A stretch of DNA of 64,000 bases, from contig NZ_VZQQ01000006.1 of NCBI RefSeq assembly GCF_014397785.1, positions 186,001 through 250,000 of the forward strand. The letters are read 5' to 3'. The stretch comes from Paraburkholderia podalyriae (lineage in GTDB: Bacteria; Pseudomonadota; Gammaproteobacteria; Burkholderiales; Burkholderiaceae). The notes under the pieces are model-generated. The model worked only from the letters and a program-made list of their open reading frames with translations, did not search any database and was not told the origin of the DNA. The position numbers were made by a program, and so were the translations under genes. Below are positions 26,913 to 37,822 of this stretch, in pieces. Positions within the stretch are counted from its first letter, which is position 1, and each line of letters opens with the position of its first letter.

Positions 26913-29900
26913 TTAAACCAGCACGCGCTCGATTCCGCCATTGTTCGCCCGTTGAACGTAATCCGCCATCCAGTTCTCGCCAAGCACGTGGCGTGCCATC
27001 TCGACGACAATGTAATCGGCCTCGGTACCCGCGTCTTCGTTGTAGCGAGACAGCCCTTGCAGGCACGACGGGCAGCTCGTGAGGATCTTCACGTCGGTCG
27101 CGCCCGCGTTCCCGTGATTGGGCTGCGGACCGTCGCCGGCCTTCAGCACGGAACCGTTCGGCGCGCCCGCGGCGCCGGCCGACGCATTCGCCGGATTGAT
27201 CGCGTTCGCGCCCGCTTCCGCGAGGAGTGGGATGCCGCGCAGCTTCGCCGCGCCCTTGCGGATTTCTTCTTCCTTGCGGAAGCGCACCTGGGTCGAGATG
27301 TCGGGACGCGTGACCGCGAGCGTGCCCGATTCGCCGCAGCAGCGGTCGTTCTTCTCGATCTTGTAGCCGTCCTGCTCCGAACCCATCAGCTGATTGACGA
27401 GCTTGACCGGGTCCATCGTCTTGATCGGCGAATGACACGGGTCGTGGTACATGTAGCGTACGCCGTTCACGCCATCGAGCTTGATGCCTTTTTCCAGCAG
27501 ATACTCGTGGATGTCGATGATCCGGCAGCCCGGGAAGATCTTTTCGAATTCGTAACCGGCGAGCTGGTCGTAGCACGTGCCGCACGACACCACCACCGTC
27601 TTGATGTCGAGGTAGTTCAGCGTATTGGCGACGCGGTGGAACAGCACGCGGTTGTCGGTGACGATCTGCTCGGCTTTGTCGTACTGGCCCGAGCCGCGCT
27701 GCGGATAGCCACAGCACAGGTAGCCCGGCGGCAGCACGGTCTGCACGCCCGCCTCCCACAGCATTGCCTGGGTCGCGAGACCAACCTGCGAGAACAGCCG
27801 CTCGGAGCCGCAGCCCGGGAAGTAGAACACCGCTTCGGTGTCGGCGGTGGTCGTCTTCGGATTGCGGATGATCGGGACGATCTTATTGTCCTCGATATCG
27901 AGCAACGCGCGCGCGGTCTTCTTCGGCAGGTTGCCCGGCATCTTCTTGTTCATGAAGTGGATCACCTGCTGCGTGATCACCGGCTTGCCGACCGTGGCGG
28001 GCGGATGCGCGGTCTGCTTCTTCGCGAACTTCTTCAGCACTTCATTGCCGAGGCGCTGCGCCTTGTAGCCGACGCCCATCATCGCGGTGCGCGCGAGGTT
28101 GATGGTCTGCGGATTCGTCGCGTTCAGGAAGAACATGCCCGCCGCGTTGCCCGGGTTGAACTTCTTCTTGCCCATTTTGCGCAGCAGGTTGCGCATGTTC
28201 ATCGACACGTCGCCGAAGTCAATCTTCACCGGGCACGGTGTCACGCACTTGTGGCACACGGTGCAGTGATCGGCGACGTCGTTGAATTCGTCCCAGTGCT
28301 TGATCGACACGCCGCGGCGCGTCTGCTCTTCGTACAGGAACGCCTCGACCAGCAACGACGTAGCGAGAATCTTGTTGCGCGGGCTGTACAGCAGGTTCGC
28401 GCGCGGCACGTGCGTCGCGCAGACGGGCTTGCACTTGCCGCAGCGCAGGCAGTCCTTGATCGACTCGGAAATCGCGCCGATATCGGACTGCTGCATGATC
28501 AGCGATTCGTAGCCCATCAGGCCGAAGCTCGGCGTGTACGCGTTGCGCAGGTCCGCGCCTTTGAGCAGCTTGCCCGCGTTGAAGCGGCCATGCGGATCGA
28601 CGCGCTGCTTGTACTTGCGGAATTCGCCGATCTCGTCGTCGGTCAGGAATTCGAGCTTCGTGATGCCGATGCCGTGCTCGCCGGAGATCACGCCGTCGAG
28701 CGAACGCGCGAGCTTCATGATGCGCGCGACCGCCGTGTGCGCGTCCTGCAGCATCTCGTAGTTGTCGGAGTTGACCGGCAGGTTCGTGTGGACGTTGCCG
28801 TCGCCCGCGTGCATGTGCAGCGCGACGAACACGCGGCCACGCAGCACCTGCTTGTGGATCGCCTGGGCTTCGTCGAGGATCGGCTCGAACTCGCCGCCGT
28901 TGAAAATCTGCCGCAATTCGGCGCGGATTTCCTGCTTCCACGACACGCGAATCGTGCGGTCCTGCGCAAGGTGGAACACGGTTGCGTCGGGTTGCGCGTC
29001 GACGCGATCGGCGAACTTTTCGGCGAGCGATTCGTAGCCGAGGCCGACCAGATAGTGCTGCGCCTCGCGCAGCGACAGGTCGAGCTTGTCGCGCACGAAT
29101 TGCCAGCGCGTGCGCACACGCGCGAGTAGATCGAGCGCCTGCTGCACGCGGTCTTCGAGCAGCTCGGCGCTCGGGATTTCGTTCGCGTCGTCGCTCTTGC
29201 CGAGCGGCAGCTTGCCGTCCTTGAAGAACACTTCGAGCGCGTCGACCAGTTGCAGCTTGTTCTTCAGCGACAGCTCGATATTGATGCGCTCGATGCCGTC
29301 CGTGTACTCGCCCATGCGGTCGAGCGGAATCACGACGTCTTCGTTGATCTTGAACGCGTTGGTGTGCTTGGCGATCGCGGCGGTGCGGCTGCGGTCGAGC
29401 CAGAAGCGCTTGCGGGCCTCGGCGCTGACGGCGACGAAACCTTCGCCGCTCTTGCCGTTGGCCATGCGCACGACTTCCGACGTGGCCTGCGCGACCGCGT
29501 CCGCATCGTTACCGACGATATCGCCGATCAGCACCATCTTCGGGAACGCGTTGCGTTTGCTCTTCGTCGCATAGCCGACCGCGCGCAGATAGCGCTCGTC
29601 CAGATGCTCGAGACCCGCGAGAATCGCGCCGCCCTGGCGCGATGTCTCGAACAGGTAGTCCTTGATTTCGACGATGCTCGGAATCGCCTCGCGAGCCTGG
29701 CCGAAAAACTCGAGACAGACGGTGCGCGTATGCGCGGGCATCTTGTGCAGCACCCAGCGCGCCGACGTGATGAGCCCGTCGCAGCCTTCCTTCTGCACGC
29801 CCGGCAGACCGGCCAGGAATTTGTCGGTGACGTCCTTGCCGAGGCCTTCCTTGCGGAACACACGGCCCTTGATGTCCAGCGCTTCGGTGCGCAGCAGCTT

Positions 29901-31019
29901 CTCGCCCGGCGCGTAGTTCCCGTCGAACCACTTGAGCTCGAAACGCGCGACGTCTATGTCGTGGATCTTGCCCATGTTGTGCGCGAGACGCGTGACTTCG
30001 AGCCAGTTCCCTTCCGGATCGACCATGCGCCACCACGCGAGGTTGTCGAGCGCCGTGCCCCACAGCACCGCCTTCTTGCCGCCCGCGTTCATCGCGACGT
30101 TGCCGCCGACGCAGGACGCGTCGAGCGAGGTCGGGTCGACCGCGAACACGAAGCCGGCCTGCTCGGCCGCCTCGGTCACGCGCCGCGTGACGACGCCCGC
30201 GCCCGAGAAGATCGTCGCCACCTTGCGATCGACGCCCGGCAGTTGGGTCATTTCGACAGGGCCGAGCTGTTCGAGCTTTTCGGTGTTGATGACGGCCGAG
30301 AACGGCGTGAGCGGCACCGCGCCGCCCGTGTAGCCCGTGCCGCCCCCGCGCGGAATCACGGTCAGGCCAAGTTCGAAGCAGGCCTTGATCATGCCGGCGA
30401 TCTCGGCTTCGGAATCCGGCGTCAGCACGACGAACGGGTATTCGACGCGCCAGTCGGTCGCGTCGGTCACGTGCGAGACGCGCGACAGGCCGTCGAACTT
30501 GATGTTGTCTTTCTGCGTGACCTTGCCGAGCACGCGCGTAGAACGGCGGCGCAGGTCGTAGGTCTGCTGGAATTCGCTGGCGAACTCGTCGATCGCGCGG
30601 CGCGCGGCCTGCACCAGCTTTTCGACGCGCGCGGCGCGCTCGACGCCGGCTTCGTCGCCGTGTTCGCGCAGATCGGCGCGGCGGCGCTTCTCGATTTCGG
30701 CGAGACGGTGATTGAGCGCCTCGATCAGAAGCGCGCGGCGCTTCGGGTTGTCGAGCAGGTCGTCCTGCAGATACGGATTGCGACGCACGACCCAGATATC
30801 GCCGAGCACTTCGTACAGCATGCGCGCCGAGCGGCCGGTACGGCGTTCGGCGCGCAGTACGGCGAGCGCGTCCCAGGCGTCGTTGCCGAGCAGGCGGATG
30901 ACGATTTCGCGGTCGGAGAACGACGTGTAGTTGTAGGGAATTTCGCGCAGACGCGCTTCGGGATCGGCGGCCACCGCAGCAGTGGCGCCGTGCGGATCGA
31001 AAACTTGAGGTGCGTTCAT
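26913..31019 (-). CDS. DUF3683-type fused flavin/iron-sulfur oxidoreductase (GlcD-GlcF/YdiJ-like)
   Basis: A 1368-residue fusion. The N-terminal 130 residues are the DUF3683 region. A FAD_binding_4 domain follows, with [15 protein letters not shown] near residue 222, then a FAD-oxidase C-terminal domain ending with [12 protein letters not shown] and GEHGIGITK. Two ferredoxin-type [4Fe-4S] motifs come next: [11 protein letters not shown] near 855 and [12 protein letters not shown] near 919. Two CCG modules follow, with CCGYPQRG near 1101 and CCGESGT near 1226. The plan resembles glycolate oxidase subunits GlcD plus GlcF and E. coli YdiJ (a D-2-hydroxyglutarate dehydrogenase) but is about 350 residues longer. 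Likely reaction: quinone- or carrier-linked oxidation of a 2-hydroxy acid. It is divergent from ilvA across a 545-base gap. Confidence 0.9.
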   Translation of the reverse strand: MNAPQVFDPHGATAAVAADPEARLREIPYNYTSFSDREIVIRLLGNDAWDALAVLRAERRTGRSARMLYEVLGDIWVVRRNPYLQDDLLDNPKRRALLIEALNHRLAEIEKRRRADLREHGDEAGVERAARVEKLVQAARRAIDEFASEFQQTYDLRRRSTRVLGKVTQKDNIKFDGLSRVSHVTDATDWRVEYPFVVLTPDSEAEIAGMIKACFELGLTVIPRGGGTGYTGGAVPLTPFSAVINTEKLEQLGPVEMTQLPGVDRKVATIFSGAGVVTRRVTEAAEQAGFVFAVDPTSLDASCVGGNVAMNAGGKKAVLWGTALDNLAWWRMVDPEGNWLEVTRLAHNMGKIHDIDVARFELKWFDGNYAPGEKLLRTEALDIKGRVFRKEGLGKDVTDKFLAGLPGVQKEGCDGLITSARWVLHKMPAHTRTVCLEFFGQAREAIPSIVEIKDYLFETSRQGGAILAGLEHLDERYLRAVGYATKSKRNAFPKMVLIGDIVGNDADAVAQATSEVVRMANGKSGEGFVAVSAEARKRFWLDRSRTAAIAKHTNAFKINEDVVIPLDRMGEYTDGIERINIELSLKNKLQLVDALEVFFKDGKLPLGKSDDANEIPSAELLEDRVQQALDLLARVRTRWQFVRDKLDLSLREAQHYLVGLGYESLAEKFADRVDAQPDATVFHLAQDRTIRVSWKQEIRAELRQIFNGGEFEPILDEAQAIHKQVLRGRVFVALHMHAGDGNVHTNLPVNSDNYEMLQDAHTAVARIMKLARSLDGVISGEHGIGITKLEFLTDDEIGEFRKYKQRVDPHGRFNAGKLLKGADLRNAYTPSFGLMGYESLIMQQSDIGAISESIKDCLRCGKCKPVCATHVPRANLLYSPRNKILATSLLVEAFLYEEQTRRGVSIKHWDEFNDVADHCTVCHKCVTPCPVKIDFGDVSMNMRNLLRKMGKKKFNPGNAAGMFFLNATNPQTINLARTAMMGVGYKAQRLGNEVLKKFAKKQTAHPPATVGKPVITQQVIHFMNKKMPGNLPKKTARALLDIEDNKIVPIIRNPKTTTADTEAVFYFPGCGSERLFSQVGLATQAMLWEAGVQTVLPPGYLCCGYPQRGSGQYDKAEQIVTDNRVLFHRVANTLNYLDIKTVVVSCGTCYDQLAGYEFEKIFPGCRIIDIHEYLLEKGIKLDGVNGVRYMYHDPCHSPIKTMDPVKLVNQLMGSEQDGYKIEKNDRCCGESGTLAVTRPDISTQVRFRKEEEIRKGAAKLRGIPLLAEAGANAINPANASAGAAGAPNGSVLKAGDGPQPNHGNAGATDVKILTSCPSCLQGLSRYNEDAGTEADYIVVEMARHVLGENWMADYVQRANNGGIERVLV

Positions 31020-31564
31020 GTTTGGACGACTCGGTAGGTCAGCCCGACGCGCTCGTCACGAGGCGTCGGCCGACAGTGCGCGTGGGGCGCAATGCTTGAA
31101 ATCTTCTAGGGCTTCCAGGGGAGCGAACACGACCGGCGGCCAACTCACGGCGGTCGCTTCGCGGCACTCAGAGACAGCTACACGATCGCGCGTGGCGGAC
31201 ATGCCGCTCCGCCGCGGGGCACGATTCGCGCGGGACCGGCATCAAATGGGCGATCCGAGGCTGCCAGTGCATCTTCCGATCCTTATTCCAAAATGGAATT
31301 CTACCGCATCATTCCACCACGCGTTGACGGCGGGAAGCGGGGCGGCGGCGGCGATTCGGGGGTTTTGGCGGGGGAATCCGGCGACGATTCGCATGCCGCC
31401 TGATTGACCGTCCGGACGGTTTGGTCAACTGCGATCACGCGGTTCGAAATGCCCGGGTCAGCGGCGCGGCATCCTTCCCCGCCGTGCGCGGAACGGCCAG
31501 AGCGGGCACCGTTGGCGCTATCATTGACGCTTTCCCGTCTTACACAGCGCACCGCGCCACCCGC
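31020..31564. promoter_or_regulatory. 545-base divergent control region between the oxidoreductase gene and ilvA
   Basis: No convincing gene is seen here. Two inverted repeats stand out. ATTCCA-AAA-TGGAAT lies at 31285-31299, with a further ATTCCA half-site at 31311. A 14-bp perfect palindrome, ACCGTCCGGACGGT, lies at 31407-31420 and is flanked by TTGACC (from 31404) and GGTCAA (31423-31428). The first is in an AT-richer stretch and may be an operator for the oxidoreductase gene; the second is about 140 bases before ilvA. Confidence 0.5.
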
Positions 31565-33088
31565 ATGGCTTCCCACGACTACCTGAAAAAGACCCTGACC
31601 GCGCGCGTCTACGACGTGGCGCGCGAGACCGAACTCGAACGCGCGCCGAACCTGTCGGCACGCCTGCGCAACCCGGTCTATCTGAAGCGCGAGGACAACC
31701 AGCCGGTGTTCTCGTTCAAGCTGCGCGGCGCGTACAACAAGATGGCGCATATTCCGGCCGAGGCGCTCGGACGCGGCGTGATCACCGCGTCGGCGGGCAA
31801 TCATGCGCAGGGCGTGGCGTTATCGGCGGCACGCATGGGCGTGAAGGCGATCATCGTCGTGCCGGTGACGACGCCGCAGCTCAAGCTCGACGCGATCCGC
31901 ACGCATGGCGGGCCGACCGTCGAGATCGTGCAGTTTGGCGAATCGTATAGCGATGCCTACGGCCACGCGGTCAAGCTGCAGGAAGAACGCGGCCTGAGCT
32001 TCGTGCATCCGTTCGATGATCCGTACGTGATCGCGGGCCAGGGCACCGTCGCGATGGAAATCCTGAGCCAGCACCAGGGGCCGATTCACGCGATCTTCGT
32101 GCCGATCGGCGGCGGCGGTCTCGCGGCCGGGGTCGCCGCGTACGTCAAATCGGTGCGCCCCGAGATCAAGGTGATCGGCGTGCAGACCGATGATTCTTGT
32201 GCGATGGCCGCGTCGTTGAAGGCAGGCGAGCGCGTGACCTTGAACGAAGTCGGTCTGTTCTCCGACGGCACCGCAGTGAAGCTCGTCGGCGAAGAAACCT
32301 TCCGCCTGTGCCGCGAATATCTGGACGAAGTGCTACTCGTGAACACGGATGCGCTGTGCGCCGCGATCAAGGACGTGTTCCAGGACACCCGCAGCGTGCT
32401 CGAACCGGCCGGCTCACTCGCGGTGGCCGGCGCGAAGCAGTACGCCGAACGGGAAGGCATCGAGAACCAGACGCTGATCGCGATCACGTCGGGCGCGAAC
32501 ATGAACTTCGACCGCATGCGCTTCGTCGCCGAACGCGCGGAGGTGGGTGAAGCACGCGAAGCGGTATTCGCGGTGACGATCCCCGAAGAGCGCGGCAGCT
32601 TCAGGCGCTTCTGCGAGCTGGTCGGCACGCGCAGCGTCACCGAATTCAACTACCGGATCGCCGACGCGAACTCGGCGCATATTTTCGTCGGCGTGCAGAT
32701 CCGCAATCGCAGCGAGTCGGCGCAGATCGCCGGCGCATTCGAAGCGCACGGCTTCGCGACCGTCGACCTGACCTTCGACGAACTGTCGAAGCAGCACATC
32801 CGCTACATGGTCGGCGGCCGCTCGCCGCTCGCGCGCGATGAGCGTCTGTTCCGCTTCGAGTTTCCCGAGCGTCCGGGCGCGCTGATGAAATTCCTGTCGT
32901 CGATGGCGCCGAACTGGAACATCAGCCTGTTCCACTACCGCAACCAGGGCGCGGACTACAGCTCGATTCTGGTCGGCATTCAGGTGCCCGAAAGCGACCA
33001 CCACGCGTTCGAGCGCTTCATCGAAACGCTCGGCTATCCGTGCTGGGAAGAGACGAAAAATCCTGTCTATCGCCTCTTCCTCGCGTGA
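31565..33088 (+). CDS. ilvA: Biosynthetic threonine ammonia-lyase
   Basis: A 507-residue PLP enzyme converting threonine to 2-oxobutanoate, the first committed step to isoleucine. PLP-binding Lys52 is in SFKLRGAYN, the phosphate loop is VPIGGGGLAAGV and ITSGANMNFDRMRF is conserved. Two C-terminal ACT-like regulatory domains (about 330-505), beginning FAVTIPEERGSFRRF and FRFEFPERPGALMKFL, indicate the isoleucine-inhibited biosynthetic form, and the length is close to the 514 residues of E. coli IlvA. The ATG at 31565 is chosen by alignment; the frame is open further upstream. The 5'-nucleotidase gene starts 23 bases downstream. Confidence 0.95.
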   Translation: MASHDYLKKTLTARVYDVARETELERAPNLSARLRNPVYLKREDNQPVFSFKLRGAYNKMAHIPAEALGRGVITASAGNHAQGVALSAARMGVKAIIVVPVTTPQLKLDAIRTHGGPTVEIVQFGESYSDAYGHAVKLQEERGLSFVHPFDDPYVIAGQGTVAMEILSQHQGPIHAIFVPIGGGGLAAGVAAYVKSVRPEIKVIGVQTDDSCAMAASLKAGERVTLNEVGLFSDGTAVKLVGEETFRLCREYLDEVLLVNTDALCAAIKDVFQDTRSVLEPAGSLAVAGAKQYAEREGIENQTLIAITSGANMNFDRMRFVAERAEVGEAREAVFAVTIPEERGSFRRFCELVGTRSVTEFNYRIADANSAHIFVGVQIRNRSESAQIAGAFEAHGFATVDLTFDELSKQHIRYMVGGRSPLARDERLFRFEFPERPGALMKFLSSMAPNWNISLFHYRNQGADYSSILVGIQVPESDHHAFERFIETLGYPCWEETKNPVYRLFLA

Positions 33089-33111
33089 TCTCTTCGGACC
33101 GGAATGCACCG

Positions 33112-34014
33112 ATGGCGCTTTCGCTTGTCGACAAACTGGTGGTCGCAATCTCGTCGCGCGCGCTGTTCGACTTCGAGGAAGAAAACTGCGTCTACGAGGC
33201 GGGCGACCTGAAGGCCTACGAAGCATTGCAGCGTGAGCGCCTGAACGTGCCCGCGAAACCGGGCGTCGCGTTTGCGCTGATCCGCAAACTGCTCGCGCTG
33301 AACGCCGGCGATCATCGCGTCGAAGTGGTGATCCTGTCGCGCAGCGATCCGATCAGCGGTCTGCGCGCGTTTCATTCCTGCCGCGAACACGGGCTCGCGA
33401 TCGAGCGCGGCGTGTTCACGCGCGGCCGCGCGCCATTCGGTTATTTGAAGCCGCTGAACGCGTCGCTGTTTCTGTCGGCGAATCAGCAGGACGTGCGCGA
33501 TGCGCTCGCCGCTGGCTTCCCGTCCGCACGTGTATTGCCGGAATCGGCGAAAATGGCGAGCAAGTACCCGGACGAAATCCGCATTGCGTTCGACGGCGAC
33601 GCGGTCTTGTTTTCCGACGAAGCGGAACGCATCTTCCAGACCGACGGCCTGCGCGCCTTCGTCGGTCACGAGATCGACAACAAGCATCTGCCGCTCGCGG
33701 ACGGTCCGCTCAAGCCGCTGCTCGAAGCATTGCACCGGCTGCAAAAACTCGCGGACGCGGCCGCGCCGATGCGCATTCGCACGGCGCTGGTCACGGCGCG
33801 CTCGGCCCCCGCGCACGAGCGCGCGATCCGCACGCTGATGGCATGGAACATCGAAATCGACGAAGCGATGTTCCTCGGCGGCCTCGACAAAAGCGCATTT
33901 CTGCGCGAGTTCGAGCCCGACTTTTTCTTCGACGACCAGATCGGCCACTGCGAATCGGCCCGCGTCGTAACGGCGACCGGGCACGTGCTGAGTGGCATCG
34001 TGAACGCATCATGA
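33112..34014 (+). CDS. 5'-nucleotidase (NT5 family)
   Basis: A 300-residue protein of the 5'-nucleotidase family (Pfam 5-nucleotidase). Characteristic segments are [47 protein letters not shown] and [11 protein letters not shown], which together suggest a HAD-like metal-dependent fold. The natural substrates of bacterial members are not well known; AMP-like nucleotides are expected. It lies between ilvA and queF, and its TGA overlaps the queF ATG (ATGA). The overlap suggests translational coupling. Confidence 0.85.
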   Translation: MALSLVDKLVVAISSRALFDFEEENCVYEAGDLKAYEALQRERLNVPAKPGVAFALIRKLLALNAGDHRVEVVILSRSDPISGLRAFHSCREHGLAIERGVFTRGRAPFGYLKPLNASLFLSANQQDVRDALAAGFPSARVLPESAKMASKYPDEIRIAFDGDAVLFSDEAERIFQTDGLRAFVGHEIDNKHLPLADGPLKPLLEALHRLQKLADAAAPMRIRTALVTARSAPAHERAIRTLMAWNIEIDEAMFLGGLDKSAFLREFEPDFFFDDQIGHCESARVVTATGHVLSGIVNAS

Positions 34015-34835
34015 CACCCGAACAATCCCCGCTCGGCAAGTCCTCGACTTACACCGAACAATACGATCCGACGCTGCTGTTTCCGATCGCGCGCAGCCAT
34101 GCCCGCGAGGCGATCGGCATCAGCGCGCGACTGCCGTTTTTCGGCACCGACATCTGGAACGCCTACGAGCTGTCGTGGCTGAACGCGCGCGGCAAACCGC
34201 AGATCGCGGTCGCGACGTTCTTCGTGCCGGCCGACTCGCCGAACATCGTCGAGTCGAAATCGTTCAAGCTGTATCTGGGCTCGTTCGCGCAGACTGCGTT
34301 CGACTCGGCCGAGAGCGTGCGCGACACGATCAAGCGCGACGTGTCCGCGTCGTGCGGCGCGACGGTGTCGGCACATCTGAGCACGCCGCACGAATTCGGC
34401 AGGCTGAAAATGGAAGAATTCGACGGCCTGTCGCTCGACCGGCTGGAACTCGAGGCGAGCGTCTATCAGCCGGACGCGTCACTCTTGAGCGCGGCGCACG
34501 ACGAAGCGCCGGTCGAGGAAACGCTGTTCTCGAACCTGCTGAAGTCGAACTGCCCGGTGACCGGTCAGCCGGACTGGGGCAGCGTGCAGATCCACTACGC
34601 CGGGCCGCAGATCGATCACGCGGGCCTGTTGCGCTACATCATTTCGTATCGCAATCACACCGGCTTTCACGAGCAATGCGTCGAGCGGATCTTCGTCGAC
34701 CTCATGAAGATGTGCAAACCGCTGAAGCTCGCGGTGTACGCGCGCTACACGCGCCGCGGCGGGCTCGACATCAACCCGTTCCGCACCAACTACAACTTGC
34801 CGATGCCGGACAACATGCGGCTTGCGCGGCAGTAA
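34011..34835 (+). CDS. queF: NADPH-dependent 7-cyano-7-deazaguanine reductase
   Basis: A 274-residue QueF of the long (YqfD-like, bimodular) class. Catalytic Cys181 is in [14 protein letters not shown], with Asp188 the proton donor; [13 protein letters not shown] and [15 protein letters not shown] are the cofactor- and substrate-contacting blocks. It reduces preQ0 to preQ1 in queuosine tRNA-modification synthesis. The ATG overlaps the stop of the 5'-nucleotidase gene, and the two follow ilvA. No preQ1 riboswitch is visible in front of this operon. A strong hairpin follows the stop. Confidence 0.96.
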   Translation: MTPEQSPLGKSSTYTEQYDPTLLFPIARSHAREAIGISARLPFFGTDIWNAYELSWLNARGKPQIAVATFFVPADSPNIVESKSFKLYLGSFAQTAFDSAESVRDTIKRDVSASCGATVSAHLSTPHEFGRLKMEEFDGLSLDRLELEASVYQPDASLLSAAHDEAPVEETLFSNLLKSNCPVTGQPDWGSVQIHYAGPQIDHAGLLRYIISYRNHTGFHEQCVERIFVDLMKMCKPLKLAVYARYTRRGGLDINPFRTNYNLPMPDNMRLARQ

Positions 34836-34860
34836 CGCAGCACAAAAAACAGCGTTAAAC

Positions 34861-34907
34861 GCGACGAGGGCACCGCAGGCCATCACGGCCTGCAGCGCCC
34901 TCGTCGC
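34861..34907. terminator. Long hairpin between queF and ridA-like gene
   Basis: GCGACGAGGGC at 34861-34871 pairs with GCCCTCGTCGC at 34897-34907, and inside it GCAGGCC pairs with GGCCTGC. It lies between converging genes. No T tract follows on the plus strand, and on the minus strand the T run is about 15 bases away, so it is a likely shared terminator or transcript-end protector rather than a canonical one. Confidence 0.55.
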
Positions 34908-34926
34908 ATGAAAGCCATCAAAGCGA

Positions 34927-35313
34927 TCAGGCCGCCGGCTTCTTATAAGCGACGCAGTCCACCTCGACCTTGCAGTCGATCACCATCGACGACACCACGC
35001 ACGCGCGCGCCGGCGGATTCTCGCCAAAATACTCGCGAAATACCTTGTTGAACGACGCGAAGTCGCGCGCATCGTCGAGCCACACGCCGCAGCGCACGAC
35101 GTGCTCGGCGCCATAGCCGGCTTCCTTCAGAATCGCGAACACGTTCTGGATCGCCTTGCGCGATTGCTCGACGATGCCGCCGTTGATCACTTCGCCGTTT
35201 TCCATCGGCGTCTGGCCCGACACGAACAGCCAGCCGTCCGCTTCGACCGCACGCGCGAACGGCATAACCTGACCGCCCGTTCCCTTTCCGCCTTCCACGC
35301 CATATCGCTTCAT
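34927..35313 (-). CDS. RidA family imine/enamine deaminase
   Basis: A 128-residue RidA (YjgF/UK114) protein. FVSGQTPMENGEVINGGIVEQSRKAIQN and ARACVVSS with the conserved Arg that binds carboxylates identify the family. RidA proteins hydrolyse reactive 2-imino acids released by PLP enzymes, giving 2-oxo acids and ammonia. AAGGAG lies seven bases before the ATG at 35313. It is the third gene of the run RpiR regulator-deacylase-RidA, opposite a PLP D-amino-acid deaminase whose product is exactly such an imino acid. This context makes a dedicated role in the pathway likely. Confidence 0.9.
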   Translation of the reverse strand: MKRYGVEGGKGTGGQVMPFARAVEADGWLFVSGQTPMENGEVINGGIVEQSRKAIQNVFAILKEAGYGAEHVVRCGVWLDDARDFASFNKVFREYFGENPPARACVVSSMVIDCKVEVDCVAYKKPAA

Positions 35314-35383
35314 CGTCACACTCCTTAAAAAGTCGGGTACGCGCGGCGCCCTCGCCGCGCGTACCACCATCAATCGATAAAAA

Positions 35384-36865
35384 TTAGAACGCGCCCTGCG
35401 CATCGCCCTTCGACGGCGCGCCGCGCGAGACGAACCGACCAGCCCGCTCGCCCGTCACCGCGCCGTCGCGATACGACAGCACGCCGTTGACCCACACCGC
35501 GTCGATGCCGGCAGCGGGCTGCTGCGGCTTGTCGAACGTTGCCATGTCGTGGACTTTCGCCGGATCGAACAGCACGAGGTCGGCGTGATAGCCGATATGC
35601 ACTTCGCCGCGTTGAGCGAGTCCGAAGCGGCGCGCGGACAGGCTCGTCATCTTGCGCACCGCTTCCTCGAGCGGCAGCAAAGCGGCATCGCGCGCATAGT
35701 GGCCGAGCACGCGCGGAAACGCGCCCCACAGCCGCGGATGCGGCAGCGGATCGTTCGGCAGGCCGTCCGAGCCGACCATCGTCGCCGGATGCGACAGGAT
35801 GCGTCGCACATCGTCTTCGGACATGTTGTGATAGACCGCGCCGGCCGGCTGCAGGCGCTTGCCCGCCTCCTGCTGCGAGACGCCCCATGCGGCCGCGACT
35901 TCCTTGATCAGCTTGCCCGCCATCTCCGGATGCGGCTCGGACCACGTGATCGTGATGTCGATGTCGCCCGTCACCTGCTTCAGATCGAGTGTCGACGAAC
36001 TGCGGTTATACGGATAGCAGTCGCAACCGACCGGCTGCGCGCCGCGTGCGCCTTCGAGCGACTTCAGCACCTCGACACTTCGCCCCCAATTCGACGGCCC
36101 CGCGCACTTCAGATGCGAGATCACGACCGGTACGCGCGCATGACGGCCGACGCGATAGGCCTCGTCCATCGCGTCGAGAATCGCGTCGAACTCGGTGCGC
36201 ATGTGGGTCGTGTACAGCGCGCCCGCGGCGGCGAGCGGCTCGGCGAGCGCCATCACTTCCTCGGTCGGCGCGGCGAACGCCGAACCGTATGCGAGCCCCG
36301 AGCTGAGACCGAGCGCGCCGTGCGCGAGCGCTTCCTCGAGCTGCGCGCACATGCCTTCGATTTCCTGTGCAGTCGCCGCGCGATCGAGCCGGTCCATCTG
36401 GTTATTGCGCAACGCCGTGTGCCCGATCAGCGCGCCGACGTTCACCGCCGGCCGTGCGGCGTCCACCGCGTTCACATAGTCGGCGAAGGTCGGGTACTGG
36501 AACACGTCGCGCTCGCCGAGCAGGTTCATCGGATCGGGCGGATCGCCCTTCAGCGATACCGGCGACGCGCTGATGCCGCAATTGCCGACGATCACCGTCG
36601 TCACGCCCTGGGTGATCTTCGGCAGCATCTGCGGCGAGCGGATCACGTGCGTGTCGTCGTGCGTGTGTACGTCGATGAAGCCAGGCGCAAGCGCGCGCCC
36701 CTCGGCCTCGATCACCTCTTCGGCGAGCCAGTTCGACAGATTGCCGATCGCGGCGATGCGCCCGTCGCGAATCGCCACGTCGCGCTCGACGGGCGGCGCG
36801 CCCGTGCCGTCGTACAGTTGCGCGCCGACGATCAGCGTATCGGCGGCTTCGGGATGCGAGTGCAT
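35384..36865 (-). CDS. N-acyl-D-amino-acid deacylase (amidohydrolase)
   Basis: A 493-residue amidohydrolase-superfamily enzyme of the D-aminoacylase type. The metal-binding motif HTHDD starts at His67, VIGNCGIS carries the Cys ligand typical of D-aminoacylases, and YTTHMRTE, VVISHLKC and MVGSDGLP provide the later His and Asp ligands. It hydrolyses N-acyl-D-amino acids to the free D-amino acid and a carboxylate. It starts 3 bases after the RpiR gene ends and lies 70 bases before the ridA-like gene. The C-terminal 25 residues are polar and low in complexity. Confidence 0.92.
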   Translation of the reverse strand: MHSHPEAADTLIVGAQLYDGTGAPPVERDVAIRDGRIAAIGNLSNWLAEEVIEAEGRALAPGFIDVHTHDDTHVIRSPQMLPKITQGVTTVIVGNCGISASPVSLKGDPPDPMNLLGERDVFQYPTFADYVNAVDAARPAVNVGALIGHTALRNNQMDRLDRAATAQEIEGMCAQLEEALAHGALGLSSGLAYGSAFAAPTEEVMALAEPLAAAGALYTTHMRTEFDAILDAMDEAYRVGRHARVPVVISHLKCAGPSNWGRSVEVLKSLEGARGAQPVGCDCYPYNRSSSTLDLKQVTGDIDITITWSEPHPEMAGKLIKEVAAAWGVSQQEAGKRLQPAGAVYHNMSEDDVRRILSHPATMVGSDGLPNDPLPHPRLWGAFPRVLGHYARDAALLPLEEAVRKMTSLSARRFGLAQRGEVHIGYHADLVLFDPAKVHDMATFDKPQQPAAGIDAVWVNGVLSYRDGAVTGERAGRFVSRGAPSKGDAQGAF

Positions 36866-36868
36866 GGA

Positions 36869-37759
36869 TCAATCTCCTAACGGTTGTCGATCGCCGCCGC
36901 CGCGGTGCGCGTCGAGCGCGTGCTTCATGCGGCGCAGCAATTCGCGGCTCTCGTCGCCCTGACTGACCGCAAGTTCGGTGACGAGCACATCGAGCGCCAT
37001 CATCAGCGCGTAACGGGATGACGACGGCTTGTAAATGAAATCGGTTTCGAACGCGACGATCGGGATCAGCCAGTCGGCGAGCTTCGCCAGGGGCGACGCG
37101 GGCGCGGTCAGCGCGACCACCGTCGCGCCGTAGCTGCGCGCGATCTCGCAGTTCTCGACCATCTCGGGCACACGGCCGGTGGCGGACAGCGCGATCACCA
37201 CGCACTCGCGCGACACCGTGCTCGCCACCATGCGCTGCAACAGCCCGTCCTGATAGGTTGCGACCGGGCGGCCGAGGCGCACGAGCCGAAAGCGCATTTC
37301 GTCGGCGAGCGCGGTCGAGCCGCCGCCCATGCCGAACACGTAGATCATGCGCGCATTGCGCAGCGCGGTCGCCGCTTCGGCGAGCGGCGCCGCGCGCAGT
37401 AGCTGATGGTTGTGCGCGAGCGCCGTTTGCAGCTCGTCGAACACGCGCGTGGCGATCGGCTCGGGTGCGTCACTTGCTGCGCCGCGCTCGAGAAAACGCT
37501 GACCGACCGCGGCCGCCTGCGCGAGCCGCAGCTTCAGTTCGCGCACGTCGCGGCAACCGACCGCCTTCGCGAAGCGCGTGACGGTCGCGATGCTGACCTC
37601 GGCCTGCTGCGCGAGCGCGCCGATGCTCGCGCGCGACGCGCCGGTGAGATCGTCGAGGATCAGCGCGGCGACTTTGCGTTCGGCCGAGCGCAACTCCGGC
37701 GCGCATTCGGCGATGCGCGCGACGATGTCGAAAGCGAGCGGTTCGGCGCTACTGTTCAT
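36869..37759 (-). CDS. MurR/RpiR family regulator with SIS domain
   Basis: A 296-residue regulator. The N-terminal HTH_6 domain (about 1-80) has IGALAQQAEVSIATVTRFAKAVG, and the SIS domain (about 125-255) begins ARMIYVFGMGGGSTALADEM with VVIALSATGR as the sugar-phosphate loop. RpiR regulators usually sense phosphosugars, but here the neighbours point to a D-amino-acid derivative or an amino-sugar linked signal. An upstream GTG at 37783 would add eight residues; the ATG at 37759 is preferred by alignment. It is divergent from the deaminase gene and heads the operon with deacylase and RidA. Confidence 0.88.
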   Translation of the reverse strand: MNSSAEPLAFDIVARIAECAPELRSAERKVAALILDDLTGASRASIGALAQQAEVSIATVTRFAKAVGCRDVRELKLRLAQAAAVGQRFLERGAASDAPEPIATRVFDELQTALAHNHQLLRAAPLAEAATALRNARMIYVFGMGGGSTALADEMRFRLVRLGRPVATYQDGLLQRMVASTVSRECVVIALSATGRVPEMVENCEIARSYGATVVALTAPASPLAKLADWLIPIVAFETDFIYKPSSSRYALMMALDVLVTELAVSQGDESRELLRRMKHALDAHRGGGDRQPLGD

Positions 37760-37822
37760 GGCAGGCGGTGGGGTTCGCGGCACGGCTTTCGCGGCCCTTT
37801 CCGGCAGCCTTCGAAACCCATG

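Noticed and set aside
34011..34100. preQ1 riboswitch in front of queF
   Set aside because: queF overlaps the previous gene by four bases and no aptamer-like hairpin or A-rich tail is seen before ilvA or the nucleotidase.
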